Shown: piece by piece, positions 8,004 to 17,118 of the stretch | How the letters are laid out: each line of letters opens with the position of its first letter | How positions within the stretch are numbered: position 1 is the stretch's first letter | Origin: Stutzerimonas stutzeri | Lineage (GTDB): Bacteria > Pseudomonadota > Gammaproteobacteria > Pseudomonadales > Pseudomonadaceae | Length of the DNA: 64,000 nt | Reading direction: 5' to 3' | Assembly: GCF_024448695.1 (NCBI RefSeq) | Contig: NZ_JAMOHY010000004.1 | Coordinates: 124,001-188,000, forward strand | Translations under genes and position numbers: made by a program | Notes under the pieces: generated by a model | Databases searched by the model: none | Seen by the model: only the letters and a program-made list of their open reading frames with translations | Told to the model about the DNA's origin: nothing

Positions 8004-8387
8004 CACCTGCGCACTGGCTGCATCCTCTAGATGATAAATCACAAGCCGAACTGCCAGGACAATCGCGGGCAACATCAAGATTAAAGGGATAATGAAAACG
8101 ATCCAAGGCACGAGGCTTATAGGTCCTACCACTAGACCCGCGATTGGTATGGATTTGTGGAGCTTTTTGAATCGAGCCCAACTTACCCCCATTAGAACAA
8201 ATAAGAACCATGCGATTGGTGAAAGAACAAGCGAAACAGTGGCTAGGGGTTGCATCACCCAGTTCATCTGCCCCCAGTGAAGCCCGAGAAATAGGTTCGG
8301 CACAGTAAAGACCGCTGCAGCAAAGAATGGCAGCGTGGCAGACAAAAAAACGTTTAAATAGCGTCGCACTCTCAGGCTCATTCTCAT
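7998..8387 (-). CDS. Multi-pass membrane protein, 129 aa (integron cassette)
   Basis: A 129-residue protein with about four hydrophobic segments (roughly 10-32, 44-66, 78-98 and 95-118) and a basic N-terminus, so it should lie in the inner membrane. It has no recognisable family signature. The start codon is only a few bases from the preceding attC and lacks a ribosome site; ATG at 8381 is an alternative. The TAA stop comes from the attC core box. It is next in line after the GAF-Panacea cassette and could be co-transcribed with it. Confidence 0.65.
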   Translation of the reverse strand: MRMSLRVRRYLNVFLSATLPFFAAAVFTVPNLFLGLHWGQMNWVMQPLATVSLVLSPIAWFLFVLMGVSWARFKKLHKSIPIAGLVVGPISLVPWIVFIIPLILMLPAIVLAVRLVIYHLEDAASAQVG

Positions 8388-8391
8388 AGGG

Positions 8392-8439
8392 GGCTAACGC
8401 CGCCTTCACCGGCTTGGCCGGTGCAACGCTTTGTTAGCC
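8392..8439 (-). repeat. attC site of the GAF-Panacea cassette
   Basis: A very short attC (48 bp) with GGCTAAC and GTTAGCC boxes and a CACCGGC/GCCGGTG central hairpin. The Panacea gene reads about 33 nt into it, so its last residues (ALHRPSR) are encoded by the recombination site. Confidence 0.85.
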
Positions 8440-8900
8440 AGCACTTCTTTCTGTGCCATTTTCGGAAGATCTAACACAGAATATCGATTACTTTCTTTTA
8501 CAGGATAAGTCGAATAGACATGATCAATGAAATCGTTGAAATACAGAGCATCAGTTTCACGAACAATTTCTTCGACAACTTGAGCCTCATCAGTATCGAT
8601 GGAGTTACAGATTTTCATATCACCCACAAATTCAATTTGTTCTTTTAAACTTCCATACGGGTTTCGTGTGACAACCACATTAAAATCAGAACTATCTCTT
8701 GCGAGATTAACAACATCATCTACATATGGACCATAGTGATTGAAAAGCCACTCTATATTTGATATGGTTCGGCCATGTCTTTGACTCATTTTCCAGTCAG
8801 CGAGGTACACCAACTTAGTAAACCTAGCCTTAGACAAGTCAGCCTTATGGGTTATTTTTGAGTAAAGAAACGCCATAAGGTCATGCAACTTTTTGTTCAT
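8406..8900 (-). CDS. Panacea-domain protein (SocA/DUF4065-like), integron cassette
   Basis: A 164-residue protein with a Panacea (DUF4065, SocA-like) domain. The opening helix with KARFTKLVYLADW, then the GPYVDDV motif in FNHYGPYVDDVVNLA, are characteristic. Panacea domains act as versatile antitoxins that bind unrelated toxins, and as protease adaptors in SocA. The ATG at 8900 has a near-perfect ribosome site (AAGGAGAGG). It overlaps the end of the GAF gene by 20 nt, so the two are translationally coupled and share one cassette. By analogy this protein should neutralise or regulate the membrane-GAF protein. That pairing is inference; the domain call is firm. Confidence 0.85.
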   Translation of the reverse strand: MNKKLHDLMAFLYSKITHKADLSKARFTKLVYLADWKMSQRHGRTISNIEWLFNHYGPYVDDVVNLARDSSDFNVVVTRNPYGSLKEQIEFVGDMKICNSIDTDEAQVVEEIVRETDALYFNDFIDHVYSTYPVKESNRYSVLDLPKMAQKEVLANKALHRPSR

Positions 8901-9876
8901 CAACCTCTCCTTCGTTTCTGTTGTCATTTTTTGCTGGCAAAGGTCTTATATCTCGTGACGAAGCATCCGATATGAATTCAACCAATCGGTGGTTCTCTCT
9001 TTTTACCAGCTCTCTTAGTTTAGAATCATCAAAATCGTTCTGATCTTGACTTTCAAAAATTATTACACCTATATGATGACCGTGAGCATCTTCAATGGCA
9101 AATCCACCAATAGTACAGCTCTTCATTCTCAGCCGAGAGCTAATATCTCTTGAAAAACCGTAATTACCTTCAAGATATTGATAGTAGTTAGTATTCTTTC
9201 GGTTAAATAAGGGAATCTTTTTTTCGAAATACTCTCCCTCGCCCCACGCCTTTCCGATTACACCTTGGTTTCTTGCAAAGAATGGTCGACCCGGCTGATT
9301 GAATTCATGGTTTTTTGCAAATCTATCGAGAAGAACAAGATTCTTCTTATCACTATCTAAGTAATAGATAGATATTCTATGCTTGACTGTGAATGCCAGT
9401 TCATTAAATATTTGGCATGTCCAAAGATGTGCGATCCTCTTGAAAGAGATAATTAATTCTTCTGCTAACAAATAATTGTTTTCAACTTCTACTCTTAATC
9501 TGTTTTCTCGAAGTAAACTCTCACTTCTTAGCTGCTCGCTCTCTAGTTTAAGTCTCGATATTTCTTCGGCTCTAGAGTCAGTGGTAGCTTTAAGTGCTCG
9601 AAGGTCTTTGGCCTGGCCAATAGCGCCCCACAATGTTAACAAAAGGAAAAATATTGACCCTGAAATTGGATTCCATACGAAAAACTTGAGTGCGGACAAC
9701 AACTCCTTGAAAGAAGATATAGCCCCTAAATTGTTGGCGCTCCACCAATCAACGACAAATGTTAGGAAAACTGCCACTCCTAGTGGCCCTAGCGCATTCA
9801 ATATAACAAAACCGTGATCCTCTATTGCGCCAACCACTTTGCTAATAGGCCTTGAACTACTACTGAATCCTGGCAA
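8881..9876 (-). CDS. Two-TM, coiled-coil, GAF-like membrane protein (integron cassette)
   Basis: A 331-residue protein in the first cassette after attI, the best-expressed position. Two membrane segments (about 22-43 and 71-87) are followed by a coiled coil (about 90-140, SRAEEISRLKLESEQLRSES) and a GAF-like domain (about 155-300). GAF-type features are ISIYYLD, NQGVIGKAW and the late strand GHHIGVIIFESQ. The GAF part faces the cytoplasm and should bind a small ligand or a partner. There is no output enzyme, so the membrane hairpin may itself be the effector. The TTG start has an AAGGAG ribosome site. It overlaps the Panacea gene. The same layout recurs in the prophage at 24513-25457. Confidence 0.8.
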   Translation of the reverse strand: MPGFSSSSRPISKVVGAIEDHGFVILNALGPLGVAVFLTFVVDWWSANNLGAISSFKELLSALKFFVWNPISGSIFFLLLTLWGAIGQAKDLRALKATTDSRAEEISRLKLESEQLRSESLLRENRLRVEVENNYLLAEELIISFKRIAHLWTCQIFNELAFTVKHRISIYYLDSDKKNLVLLDRFAKNHEFNQPGRPFFARNQGVIGKAWGEGEYFEKKIPLFNRKNTNYYQYLEGNYGFSRDISSRLRMKSCTIGGFAIEDAHGHHIGVIIFESQDQNDFDDSKLRELVKRENHRLVEFISDASSRDIRPLPAKNDNRNEGEVDEQKVA

Positions 9877-9905
9877 CTATTTACTCCTTAGTTAGATGAT
9901 CATCT

Positions 9906-9985
9906 GGCTAACAGTGATTAGACCGCATGCGGTGTTAACGCATAACGGTAGCGTTCGGTATAACTCCGGAAACCCGGAGTCGCCT
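9906..9985 (-). other. attI site of the integron (approximate)
   Basis: The junction with the first cassette is the minus-strand G/TTAGCC at 9906-9912; the same TTAGCC begins the cassette and its complement starts its attC, as expected from the recombination mechanism. Upstream lies a CTCCGG/CCGGAG inverted repeat and the GTTAACGCATAACG region where integrase should bind. The outer limit is not defined. A cassette promoter (Pc) must lie in this region or within intI, but I could not place it. Confidence 0.6.
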
Positions 9986-10049
9986 TGGGAATAAATCCCC
10001 TTTTAAAACAATGTTTTGACTGAGTGCTCATGCCTTCGACTGTATTCGC

Positions 10050-10078
10050 TTGACAGCTGTCCTTTGTAAATCTATTAC
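10050..10078 (+). promoter_or_regulatory. Promoter of the integron integrase gene
   Basis: A perfect -35 box TTGACA at 10050-10055, a 17-bp spacer and a -10 box TATTAC at 10073-10078. The LexA box starts 3 bp downstream, where it would block initiation. Confidence 0.7.
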
Positions 10079-10080
10079 TA

Positions 10081-10096
10081 CTGTACAAAAAACCAG
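10081..10096 (+). promoter_or_regulatory. LexA box controlling intI
   Basis: CTGTACAAAAAACCAG fits the CTGT-N8-ACAG operator with one mismatch. It covers the expected transcription start of intI, so cassette shuffling should be induced by the SOS response, as is established for other integron integrases. Confidence 0.75.
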
Positions 10097-10109
10097 TGAA
10101 GGGAATCAC

Positions 10110-11075
10110 ATGGACAGCAAGCCACCTAAGCCGCGCCTGCAGGAGCAGTTTCACGCCTTGATGCGTGCACATCACTACAGCATCCGCACCGAGAAAAGTT
10201 ACTGGTACTGGATTCGCTTTTACCTGCGGTTTCACCAGATGCGCCATCCGTTGGAGCTGGGGCCTTCCGAGGTCAATCACTTTCTGAGCTGGCTCGCCAG
10301 CGAGCGCCAGGTGGCGGCGGCCACACAAAATCTGGCATTGAATGCCATCGTGTTTCTCTACGCCCGTGTACTTGAGCGACCGCTGGGCGATATTGGCGAG
10401 ACGATCCGGGCCAAGCGTCCGCCGCGCTTGCCGGTGGTGCTTTCGCATCAGGAGGCGATGGCGATCATCGGGCAGCTTGCTGCACCCTACGATCTGCTGG
10501 CGTCGCTGATGTATGGCGCTGGCTTGCGGGTGGTGGAGGCCTCGCGGTTGCGGGTGAAGGACATCGATTTCGACAAGCAGCTCATCATCGTGCGTGACGG
10601 CAAGGGCGGTAAGGATCGCACCACCCTGCTGCCGGCCAGCCTGATTGCGCCGCTGACGGAGCGCATTGCGCTGATTCGCGGGCGCAGGCAGGTGCGGGAG
10701 CCGTTCTATCAAGTGCCGGTGACAGTGCCCTTCGCGCTCAAGCGCAAGTACCCCAGCGCCTCCAGTTCGCTGCAATGGCAATGGCTGTTCCCGTCTGCCG
10801 GGGTATGCGTGGACGCGGATGGTGATCCGGTTCGCCATCACGTGCATGTCACGTCCATTCAACGTGCCGTCAGGCAGGCGGTGCAGGCGTGTGGGTTGGG
10901 CAAGCCGGCGAGCTCTCACACCTTTCGGCATACCTTCGCCACCGAGCTGCTGCGCCGGGGCAGCGATATCCGCACGGTGCAGACGCTGCTCGGACATGCC
11001 GACGTGCGCACCACGCAGATCTATACCCATGTGCTGGGCCAGGCGTTTGCGGGCGTGCGCAGCCCACTGGGGTGA
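10110..11075 (+). CDS. intI: Integron integrase IntI (tyrosine recombinase)
   Basis: A 321-residue tyrosine recombinase that joins attI and attC sites. The catalytic set is Arg140 (GAGLRVVEASRL), His270 and Arg273 (SHTFRHTF), His296 (LLGHADV) and the nucleophile Tyr305. The region at about 201-229 (FALKRKYPSASSSLQWQWLF) is the extra IntI-specific patch needed to bind folded single-stranded attC, which separates it from XerCD. The length is normal and no frameshift is visible, so it should be active. The start at 10110 was chosen because the longer frame begins within the promoter. The gene reads away from the cassettes. Confidence 0.95.
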   Translation: MDSKPPKPRLQEQFHALMRAHHYSIRTEKSYWYWIRFYLRFHQMRHPLELGPSEVNHFLSWLASERQVAAATQNLALNAIVFLYARVLERPLGDIGETIRAKRPPRLPVVLSHQEAMAIIGQLAAPYDLLASLMYGAGLRVVEASRLRVKDIDFDKQLIIVRDGKGGKDRTTLLPASLIAPLTERIALIRGRRQVREPFYQVPVTVPFALKRKYPSASSSLQWQWLFPSAGVCVDADGDPVRHHVHVTSIQRAVRQAVQACGLGKPASSHTFRHTFATELLRRGSDIRTVQTLLGHADVRTTQIYTHVLGQAFAGVRSPLG

Positions 11076-11226
11076 GCAGTGGGGCGAACGATGGTAGGGC
11101 GTATGGGTATGAATGGCGGCGTTCCCTGCCGAGAGGATAGCGAAATGCCATCCATGCTGGCTGGGAAGGTAGCCCGGTCAGACGTCACGGTTCAAGCGCG
11201 CGTGCACGTTCCGACGGATAGAAACA

Positions 11227-11253
11227 ACAAAGGCGCCCGAAGGCGCCTTTGTT
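11227..11253. terminator. Terminator of typA
   Basis: AACAAAGGCGCC and its complement form a near-perfect stem with a CGAA loop, flanked by A and T runs. It serves typA, and possibly intI from the other side. The 150 bp between intI and this stem hold no gene that I can see. Confidence 0.85.
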
Positions 11254-11268
11254 TTGGCTCAGCAGCTA

Positions 11269-13080
11269 TCAGTTCTTGGCGGCGCGCTTGCGCTGGTTCT
11301 CGTCGAGAATTTTCTTGCGCAGGCGGATCGACTTGGGCGTCACTTCGACCAGTTCGTCGTCGTCGATGAACTCCAGCGCCTGCTCAAGGGTGAACTTGAT
11401 CGGCGGTACCAGGGCGATGACTTCATCCTTGCCGGAGGCGCGCATGTTGTCGAGTTTCTTGCCCTTGGTGGGGTTGATGGTCAGGTCGTTGTCGCGGCTG
11501 TGGATGCCGGCCAGCTGGCCTTCGTAGATTTCCTGGCCGGGCTCGAGGAACAGCTTGCCGCGGCTCTGCAGGGTTTCCAGCGAGTAGGTCAGCGCCTTGC
11601 CGGTGGCCATGGAGACCAGTACGCCGTTCTGGCGGCTGGTGACTTCACCACCTTTGATCGGCCCGTAATGGCTGAAGGTGGAGGTGAGGATGCCGGTACC
11701 CGAGGTCATGGTCAGGAAGCTGTTGCGGAAGCCGATCAGACCACGTGCCGGAATGGTGTATTCCAGACGCACACGACCCTTGCCGTCCGGCGCCATGTTG
11801 GTCAGATCGCCCTTGCGCAGACCCATCTGCTCCATCAGCGAGCCCTGATGCTGCTCTTCGATGTCGATGATGACGTTTTCGTAGGGCTCCTGCTTCTCGC
11901 CGTCGACTTCCTTGATCACCACTTCCGGGCGGCCCACGGCCAGCTCGAAGCCTTCGCGGCGCATGGTTTCGATCAGTACCGACAGGTGCAGCTCGCCACG
12001 ACCGGAGACCTTGAACTTGTCCGCCGAGTCGCCTTCTTCAACACGCAGGGCGACGTTGTGCAGCAGCTCCTTCTCCAGGCGCTCCTTGATGTTGCGGCTG
12101 GTGACGAACTTGCCTTCACGGCCGCAGAACGGCGAGTCGTTGACCTGGAAGGTCATGGAAACGGTCGGCTCGTCGACGGTCAGCGGCGGCAGGGCCTCGA
12201 CGTTGTTCATGTCGCAGAGGGTGTCGGAGATGTACAGCTCGTCCATGCCGCTGACGCAGACGATATCGCCGGCTTCGGCTTCGGCAACTTCGACGCGCTG
12301 CAGACCCGAGTGACCCATGATCTTGAGGATGCGGCCCTGGCGCTTCTTGCCGTCGGCGCCGATGGCGATGACCGGGGTGTTGGTCTTGATCTTGCCGCGC
12401 TTGATGCGGCCAACGCCAATCACGCCGAGGAAGCTGTTGTAGTCCAGCTGGGAAATCTGCATCTGGAACGGACCGTCAACATCGACGTCCGGCGCCGGCA
12501 CGTGATCGACGATGGCCTGGAACAGGGTGTCCATGTTGTCTTGCAGGTTCTCGTGATCGAGGCCGGACAGGCCGTTCAGGGCACTGGCGTAAACGATCGG
12601 GAAGTCCAGCTGCTTGTCGGTGGCACCGAGGTTGTCGAAGAGGTCGAAGATCTGGTCCACAACCCAGTCCGGACGTGCGCCCGGACGGTCGATCTTGTTG
12701 ACCACGACGATCGGGTTCAGGCCGGCCTGGAAGGCTTTCTGGGTCACGAAGCGGGTCTGCGGCATCGGGCCGTCGATGGAGTCGACCACCAGCAGTACGC
12801 AGTCGACCATGCTCATCACGCGCTCGACTTCACCGCCGAAGTCGGCGTGGCCGGGGGTGTCGACGATGTTGATGTCGTAGCCGTTCCACTTCAGCGCGGT
12901 GTTCTTGGCCAGGATGGTGATGCCACGTTCCTTTTCCTGGTCGTTGCTGTCCATCACGCGCTCGTTTTCCAGTTCCTTGCGGTCCAGGGTGCCGGACAGA
13001 CGCAGGAGCTTGTCGACGAGGGTGGTCTTGCCATGGTCGACGTGGGCGATGATGGCGATGTTACGGAGATTCTCGATCAC
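11269..13080 (-). CDS. typA: Ribosome-binding GTPase TypA/BipA
   Basis: A 603-residue translational GTPase. The G domain has [30 protein letters not shown] and NKIDRP, followed by EF-G-like domains II, III and V and the BipA-specific C-terminal domain. It binds the 70S ribosome and helps large-subunit assembly at low temperature and under stress. Length and all motifs are normal. The 3' end of this gene has a decayed second copy at 2654-2806 on the far side of the integron, so this end was a past breakpoint. The neighbours thiI and glnA keep the usual pseudomonad order. Confidence 0.97.
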   Translation of the reverse strand: MIENLRNIAIIAHVDHGKTTLVDKLLRLSGTLDRKELENERVMDSNDQEKERGITILAKNTALKWNGYDINIVDTPGHADFGGEVERVMSMVDCVLLVVDSIDGPMPQTRFVTQKAFQAGLNPIVVVNKIDRPGARPDWVVDQIFDLFDNLGATDKQLDFPIVYASALNGLSGLDHENLQDNMDTLFQAIVDHVPAPDVDVDGPFQMQISQLDYNSFLGVIGVGRIKRGKIKTNTPVIAIGADGKKRQGRILKIMGHSGLQRVEVAEAEAGDIVCVSGMDELYISDTLCDMNNVEALPPLTVDEPTVSMTFQVNDSPFCGREGKFVTSRNIKERLEKELLHNVALRVEEGDSADKFKVSGRGELHLSVLIETMRREGFELAVGRPEVVIKEVDGEKQEPYENVIIDIEEQHQGSLMEQMGLRKGDLTNMAPDGKGRVRLEYTIPARGLIGFRNSFLTMTSGTGILTSTFSHYGPIKGGEVTSRQNGVLVSMATGKALTYSLETLQSRGKLFLEPGQEIYEGQLAGIHSRDNDLTINPTKGKKLDNMRASGKDEVIALVPPIKFTLEQALEFIDDDELVEVTPKSIRLRKKILDENQRKRAAKN

Positions 13081-13204
13081 TGTTTGATACCTGAAAAGAA
13101 GCTGGAAGCATGAAGCTGTAAGTTGAAACCGAAAGCAGCACAGTCTCCGGGGTCGGGGGGGTGCTTGCGCCTGATGACGAAGTGGCTGGTAGGACCGAGG
13201 CTCT

Positions 13205-14689
13205 TCACTTCGAGCTTCCAGCTTCGGGCTTCAGGCTTGCAGGCCGGTAGACCCGCACATTCTGATGCCCCTCACAGAGCAGATGATGAGCATGCAGGCG
13301 GCTCATGACACCTTTATCGCAATAGAGCAGGTACTGGCGATTCGCATCCAGTTCCTTGAAGCGATTATTGAGGGCATAAAAGGGCAATGTTTGCACTTCG
13401 ATGCCAGACAGTTGCAGAGGTTCGTCCTCGGCCTCGTCGGGATGACGAATGTCGAGGATGACCTGACCGGCTGTCGCCTCCGCCACGTGCTCGACCTGGA
13501 TATCCTCGCCCAGCTCATCGATCACATGGTCGATGGCCACTTGGCGGGCATTTTCCAGAGCACGCTCGAGCACGGCCATGTCGAACTGTTTTTCTTCGTG
13601 TTCGATACGGTAGCGCTTGGCCTTGGTAGTCGGGTTCTTGGAGATCACGCCGCAATATTCGGGCATGTTCTTGGCGAACTCGGCGGTGCCGATCTCGAAT
13701 GCGGTATTGATGATGTCCTGCTTGTGCGCCGCGATCAGCGGACGCAGCACCAGCATGTCGGTGGCCGAATCGATCACGGCGAGGTTGGGCAGCGTCTGGC
13801 TGGAAACCTGGGAAATCGCCTCACCGGTGACCAGCGCATCGATGCGCAGGCGCTCGGCGATCTGTGTCGAAGCACGCATCATCATGCGCTTGAGCACCAC
13901 GCCCATATGGCTGTTATCGACCTTGTCGAGGATCTCGCCGACCACTTCCTCGAACGGCACGCTGATAAACAGCACGCGGTGCGAGCTGCCGTATTTCTTC
14001 CACAAATAGTGGGCGACTTCCATCACGCCCAGCTCGTGGGCGCGCCCCCCGAGATTGAAGAAGCAGAAATGCGTCATCAGCCCCCGGCGCATCATCTGGT
14101 AGGCGGCGACTGTCGAATCGAAACCTCCGGACATCAGCACCAGGGTCTGTTCAAGCGCGCCCAGCGGATAGCCGCCGATGCCGTCATGCTGGGCATGCAC
14201 GACAAACAGGCGCTGATCGCGGATTTCCATGCGCACTTCGATCTCGGGCGCCTTCAGTGAAATCCCCGCCGCACCGCACTCCTCGCGCAGGCGACTGCCG
14301 ACGTGGCGCTCCACGTCCATGGAACTGAACGGATGCTTGCCGGCGCGCTTGCAGCGCACCGCGAAAATTTTGCCGGGCAGGCGTTCGGCGAAGTGCGCCC
14401 GGCACTTTTCGACGATGTCGTCGAGATCGCCCAGCGGGTATTCGTGGACTTCCAGGCAATGGCCGATACCTGGAATACAGCACAGGCGCTCGATCATTTC
14501 GCGCAGCACTTTCGCGTCGCTGAGCGTGGTTTCCACCTCGATGTTGTCCCACACGCCAGCCACCCGCAGTTCGGGATCGAGCTCGCGCAGCACGGTGCGG
14601 ATGTTTTTCGCCAACTGACGAATGAAGCCCTTACGCACCGGTGGGCTTTTGATGGTTATTTCGGGGAAAACCTTGACGATCAGCTTCAT
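13205..14689 (-). CDS. thiI: tRNA 4-thiouridine synthase ThiI with rhodanese domain
   Basis: A 494-residue protein: N-terminal ferredoxin-like and THUMP RNA-binding domains, a PP-loop ATPase with SGGFDSTVA, and a C-terminal rhodanese domain with the sulfur-carrying Cys in [11 protein letters not shown]. It makes 4-thiouridine at tRNA position 8 and can supply sulfur for thiamine thiazole in enzymes of this long form. The start at 14689 ([15 protein letters not shown]) is preferred; a longer frame from 14755 adds residues untypical of the family. The 124 bp to typA contain only an imperfect GAAGCTGGAAGC/GCTTCCAGCTTC inverted repeat. Confidence 0.95.
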   Translation of the reverse strand: MKLIVKVFPEITIKSPPVRKGFIRQLAKNIRTVLRELDPELRVAGVWDNIEVETTLSDAKVLREMIERLCCIPGIGHCLEVHEYPLGDLDDIVEKCRAHFAERLPGKIFAVRCKRAGKHPFSSMDVERHVGSRLREECGAAGISLKAPEIEVRMEIRDQRLFVVHAQHDGIGGYPLGALEQTLVLMSGGFDSTVAAYQMMRRGLMTHFCFFNLGGRAHELGVMEVAHYLWKKYGSSHRVLFISVPFEEVVGEILDKVDNSHMGVVLKRMMMRASTQIAERLRIDALVTGEAISQVSSQTLPNLAVIDSATDMLVLRPLIAAHKQDIINTAFEIGTAEFAKNMPEYCGVISKNPTTKAKRYRIEHEEKQFDMAVLERALENARQVAIDHVIDELGEDIQVEHVAEATAGQVILDIRHPDEAEDEPLQLSGIEVQTLPFYALNNRFKELDANRQYLLYCDKGVMSRLHAHHLLCEGHQNVRVYRPASLKPEAGSSK

Positions 14690-14818
14690 GAAAAACAGCG
14701 CACGCGCCGGCATGGCATAAAAAGAGGGGGGCGGAGTATATCGGAATTCGATCAACTTTTAGGCAGTTTTCTCCGACGCCCTATTTTGCCCTTAAATCGC
14801 TCGAAAAACCGAGGCGCC

Positions 14819-14833
14819 GCACTATTATGGTGC
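14819..14833. promoter_or_regulatory. NtrC-binding site upstream of glnA
   Basis: GCACTATTATGGTGC is a GCAC-N7-GTGC palindrome matching the NtrC consensus. It lies about 85 bp upstream of the glnA sigma-54 promoter, an activator distance. Confidence 0.75.
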
Positions 14834-14917
14834 GCTAAACAGGCAACGACTGTCGGCCTGGGATTTGTGCCCCTTAAAAGCACCCCGAGTTAGACCCTTC
14901 TGCCCACAAAAGAGCAC

Positions 14918-14933
14918 TGGCACGCAATTTGCT
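14918..14933 (+). promoter_or_regulatory. Sigma-54 promoter of glnA
   Basis: TGGCACGCAATTTGCT contains GG at -24 and GC at -12 with exact spacing, matching TGGCAC-N5-TTGC. With the upstream NtrC site it places glnA under nitrogen control by the ntrBC genes nearby. Confidence 0.9.
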
Positions 14934-15032
14934 CTCTTGTGAGGCAGGTCGCCTTTGGCGGAACATCGCCGCCCGGCTTCACCCTGCTTCGGAAGCATTC
15001 CCTGTCAGCGCTTCCACTATCTGGAGAACACC

Positions 15033-16439
15033 ATGTCGAAGTCGCTTCAACTGATCAAAGATTACGATGTGAAGTGGATTGATCTGCGCTTCACAGACAC
15101 TAAAGGCAAACAGCACCACGTCACCATTCCGGCACGTGATGCAGAGGATGAAGACTTCTTCGAGCATGGCAAGATGTTCGACGGCTCCTCCATCCATGGC
15201 TGGAAGGGCATCGAAGCTTCCGACATGATCCTGATGCCCGTCGACGAAACCGCCGTGCTCGATCCGTTCACCGAAGAGCCGACCCTCATTCTGGTCTGCG
15301 ACATCGTCGAACCGAGCACCATGCAGGGTTACGACCGCGACCCACGCTCCATCGCCAAGCGCGCCGAGGAATTCCTCAAGTCCACCGGCATTGGTGACAC
15401 CGTATTCGTCGGTCCGGAGCCGGAGTTCTTCATCTTCGACCAGGTCAAGTTCAAGTCGGACATCTCCGGCTCGATGTTCAAGATCTACTCCGAGCAGGGT
15501 TCCTGGATGACCGACCAGGACGTCGAAGGCGGCAACAAGGGCCACCGTCCGGGCGTCAAGGGCGGCTACTTCCCGGTGCCGCCGTGCGACCACGACCATG
15601 AAATCCGTACTGCCATGTGCAACGCCATGGAAGAGATGGGCCTGGTCATCGAAGTGCATCACCACGAAGTGGCGACTGCCGGCCAGAACGAGATTGGCGT
15701 CAAGTTCAACACGCTGGTGAAGAAGGCGGACGAAGTTCAGACCCTCAAGTACTGCGTGCACAACGTCGCTGACGCTTACGGGCGTACCGCGACCTTCATG
15801 CCCAAGCCCCTGTACGGCGACAACGGCTCAGGCATGCACGTACACATGTCCATCTCCAAGGATGGCAAGAACACCTTCTCCGGCGAAGGCTATGCCGGCC
15901 TGTCCGAGACCGCGCTGTACTTCATCGGCGGCATCATCAAGCACGGCAAGGCGCTGAACGGCTTCACCAACCCGTCGACCAACTCCTACAAGCGTCTGGT
16001 TCCGGGCTTCGAAGCACCGGTCATGCTGGCCTACTCGGCCCGCAACCGCTCCGCCTCGATCCGCATTCCGTACGTGTCGAGCCCGAAAGCCCGCCGTATC
16101 GAAGCGCGCTTCCCGGATCCGGCTGCCAACCCTTACCTGTGCTTCGCCGCACTGCTGATGGCTGGCCTGGACGGTATCCAGAACAAGATTCACCCCGGCG
16201 ATGCCGCTGACAAGAACCTGTACGATCTGCCGCCGGAAGAAGGCAAGCTGATCCCGCAGGTGTGCGGCAGCCTGAAAGAAGCCCTGGAAGAGCTGGACAA
16301 GGGCCGCGCGTTCCTGACCAAAGGCGGCGTGTTCAGCGACGACTTCATCGATGCCTACCTCGAGCTGAAGAGCGAGGAAGAAATCAAGGTCCGCACCTTT
16401 GTTCACCCGCTGGAATATGATCTGTACTACAGCGTTTGA
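15033..16439 (+). CDS. glnA: Glutamine synthetase, type I
   Basis: A 468-residue GSI-beta enzyme that joins ammonium and glutamate using ATP and works as a dodecamer. Recognisable motifs are the beta-grasp latch near [11 protein letters not shown], the ATP-loop [16 protein letters not shown], the metal-site region [16 protein letters not shown], and the adenylylation loop NLYDLPPEE, whose Tyr is modified by GlnE. The start at 15033 follows a GGAGA ribosome site; a longer open frame upstream is not coding. Expression should follow NtrC and sigma-54. A strong terminator follows the gene. Confidence 0.98.
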   Translation: MSKSLQLIKDYDVKWIDLRFTDTKGKQHHVTIPARDAEDEDFFEHGKMFDGSSIHGWKGIEASDMILMPVDETAVLDPFTEEPTLILVCDIVEPSTMQGYDRDPRSIAKRAEEFLKSTGIGDTVFVGPEPEFFIFDQVKFKSDISGSMFKIYSEQGSWMTDQDVEGGNKGHRPGVKGGYFPVPPCDHDHEIRTAMCNAMEEMGLVIEVHHHEVATAGQNEIGVKFNTLVKKADEVQTLKYCVHNVADAYGRTATFMPKPLYGDNGSGMHVHMSISKDGKNTFSGEGYAGLSETALYFIGGIIKHGKALNGFTNPSTNSYKRLVPGFEAPVMLAYSARNRSASIRIPYVSSPKARRIEARFPDPAANPYLCFAALLMAGLDGIQNKIHPGDAADKNLYDLPPEEGKLIPQVCGSLKEALEELDKGRAFLTKGGVFSDDFIDAYLELKSEEEIKVRTFVHPLEYDLYYSV

Positions 16440-16459
16440 TCTGCGGCAGCTGTAAATGA

Positions 16460-16483
16460 CAAGGCCTCCCTCGGGAGGCCTTG
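16460..16483 (+). terminator. Terminator of glnA
   Basis: AAGGCCTCCC and GGGAGGCCTT form a 10-bp stem with a TC loop, followed by TTGTT. Confidence 0.85.
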
Positions 16484-16593
16484 TTCGTTTCTGTCGTTTG
16501 CAATCCGCCAGCGTTCGCAAATCCCACCGATCGAACTTGCCGGCGGGCCAAAGCGGTGCAAGGCTTCAGCCTTCAAACCACGCGGAGCTTCCC

Positions 16594-17118
16594 ATGCGCA
16601 CTGCATTGTTCAGCCTGCTTCTGATTCTGAGCGTCCCGGCCCTGGCGCAGATCTACAAATACACCGACGACAAGGGCAACACCGTCTTCACCAACCAGCC
16701 ACCGGATGGCGTAGCCGTGGACGAAGTGAAATTGCCCCCGGCCAATACCGTGAATATCAAAACCCCCGAGCTACCCCCGCCACTGCCCGACGACGCCCAG
16801 GGCGAACGGCAGCAACCCTACCGAAGCCTGGCGATCGGGGGTATTCCTGATGAAGAGGCGCTGCGCGCCAACAACGGCACCTTCACCGTCACGGCGCACC
16901 TCGATCCGGCGCTGCAACAAGGCCATCAACTGCGCTTTCTGCTCGATGGCATACCTCAGGCCCCGGCCAGCCGGTCGACCTCGCTACAGCTGAACAACGT
17001 CGATCGCGGCACTCACCAGCTGGAAGTCGAAGTGCTCGCCGGCGAGCAGGTGCTGCAGCGCACCGCAGAGACCTTCACCGTGCAGCGCGTTCACACCTCC
17101 AGCCCGGCACGTCGATGA
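16594..17118 (+). CDS. DUF4124-domain envelope protein
   Basis: A 174-residue protein with a signal peptide (about residues 1-19, cleaved after ALAQ). It is followed by the DUF4124 signature IYKYTDDKGNTVFTNQPP and a C-terminal Ig-like beta region (about 85-165). It should be periplasmic; function is unknown. The next gene is a shorter relative with the same layout, and its start overlaps this stop (ATGA), so the two form an operon. Paired DUF4124 genes between glnA and ntrB are a common pseudomonad arrangement. The start was chosen by the signal peptide. Confidence 0.85.
   Translation: MRTALFSLLLILSVPALAQIYKYTDDKGNTVFTNQPPDGVAVDEVKLPPANTVNIKTPELPPPLPDDAQGERQQPYRSLAIGGIPDEEALRANNGTFTVTAHLDPALQQGHQLRFLLDGIPQAPASRSTSLQLNNVDRGTHQLEVEVLAGEQVLQRTAETFTVQRVHTSSPARR

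Larger units (their letters stand above)
3911..11075. mobile_element. Chromosomal integron with eight gene cassettes
   Basis: An integron integrase gene on the plus strand is preceded by a LexA-overlapped promoter and an attI region. Leftward from attI come eight cassettes whose genes all read leftward, away from the integrase. Each is bounded by an attC site with GTTRRRY-like and RYYYAAC-like ends. The cassette order from attI is GAF plus Panacea, 129-aa membrane protein, 109-aa unknown, 110-aa unknown, 80-aa membrane/zinc protein, BASS transporter, DUF91 nuclease, HNH nuclease. Several cassettes are AT-richer than the flanking core genes. No resistance gene, tni or qacE/sul module is present, so this is a sedentary chromosomal integron rather than a clinical class 1 element. 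Confidence 0.92.

Noticed and set aside
3911..9876. attC series as a CRISPR array
   Set aside because: Repeats are 48-89 bp, differ from each other, and are separated by whole genes; no cas genes are present.
11254..13113. 619-codon open frame opposite typA
   Set aside because: It is an exact antisense shadow of typA, caused by high GC in third positions; typA has all family motifs and a ribosome site.
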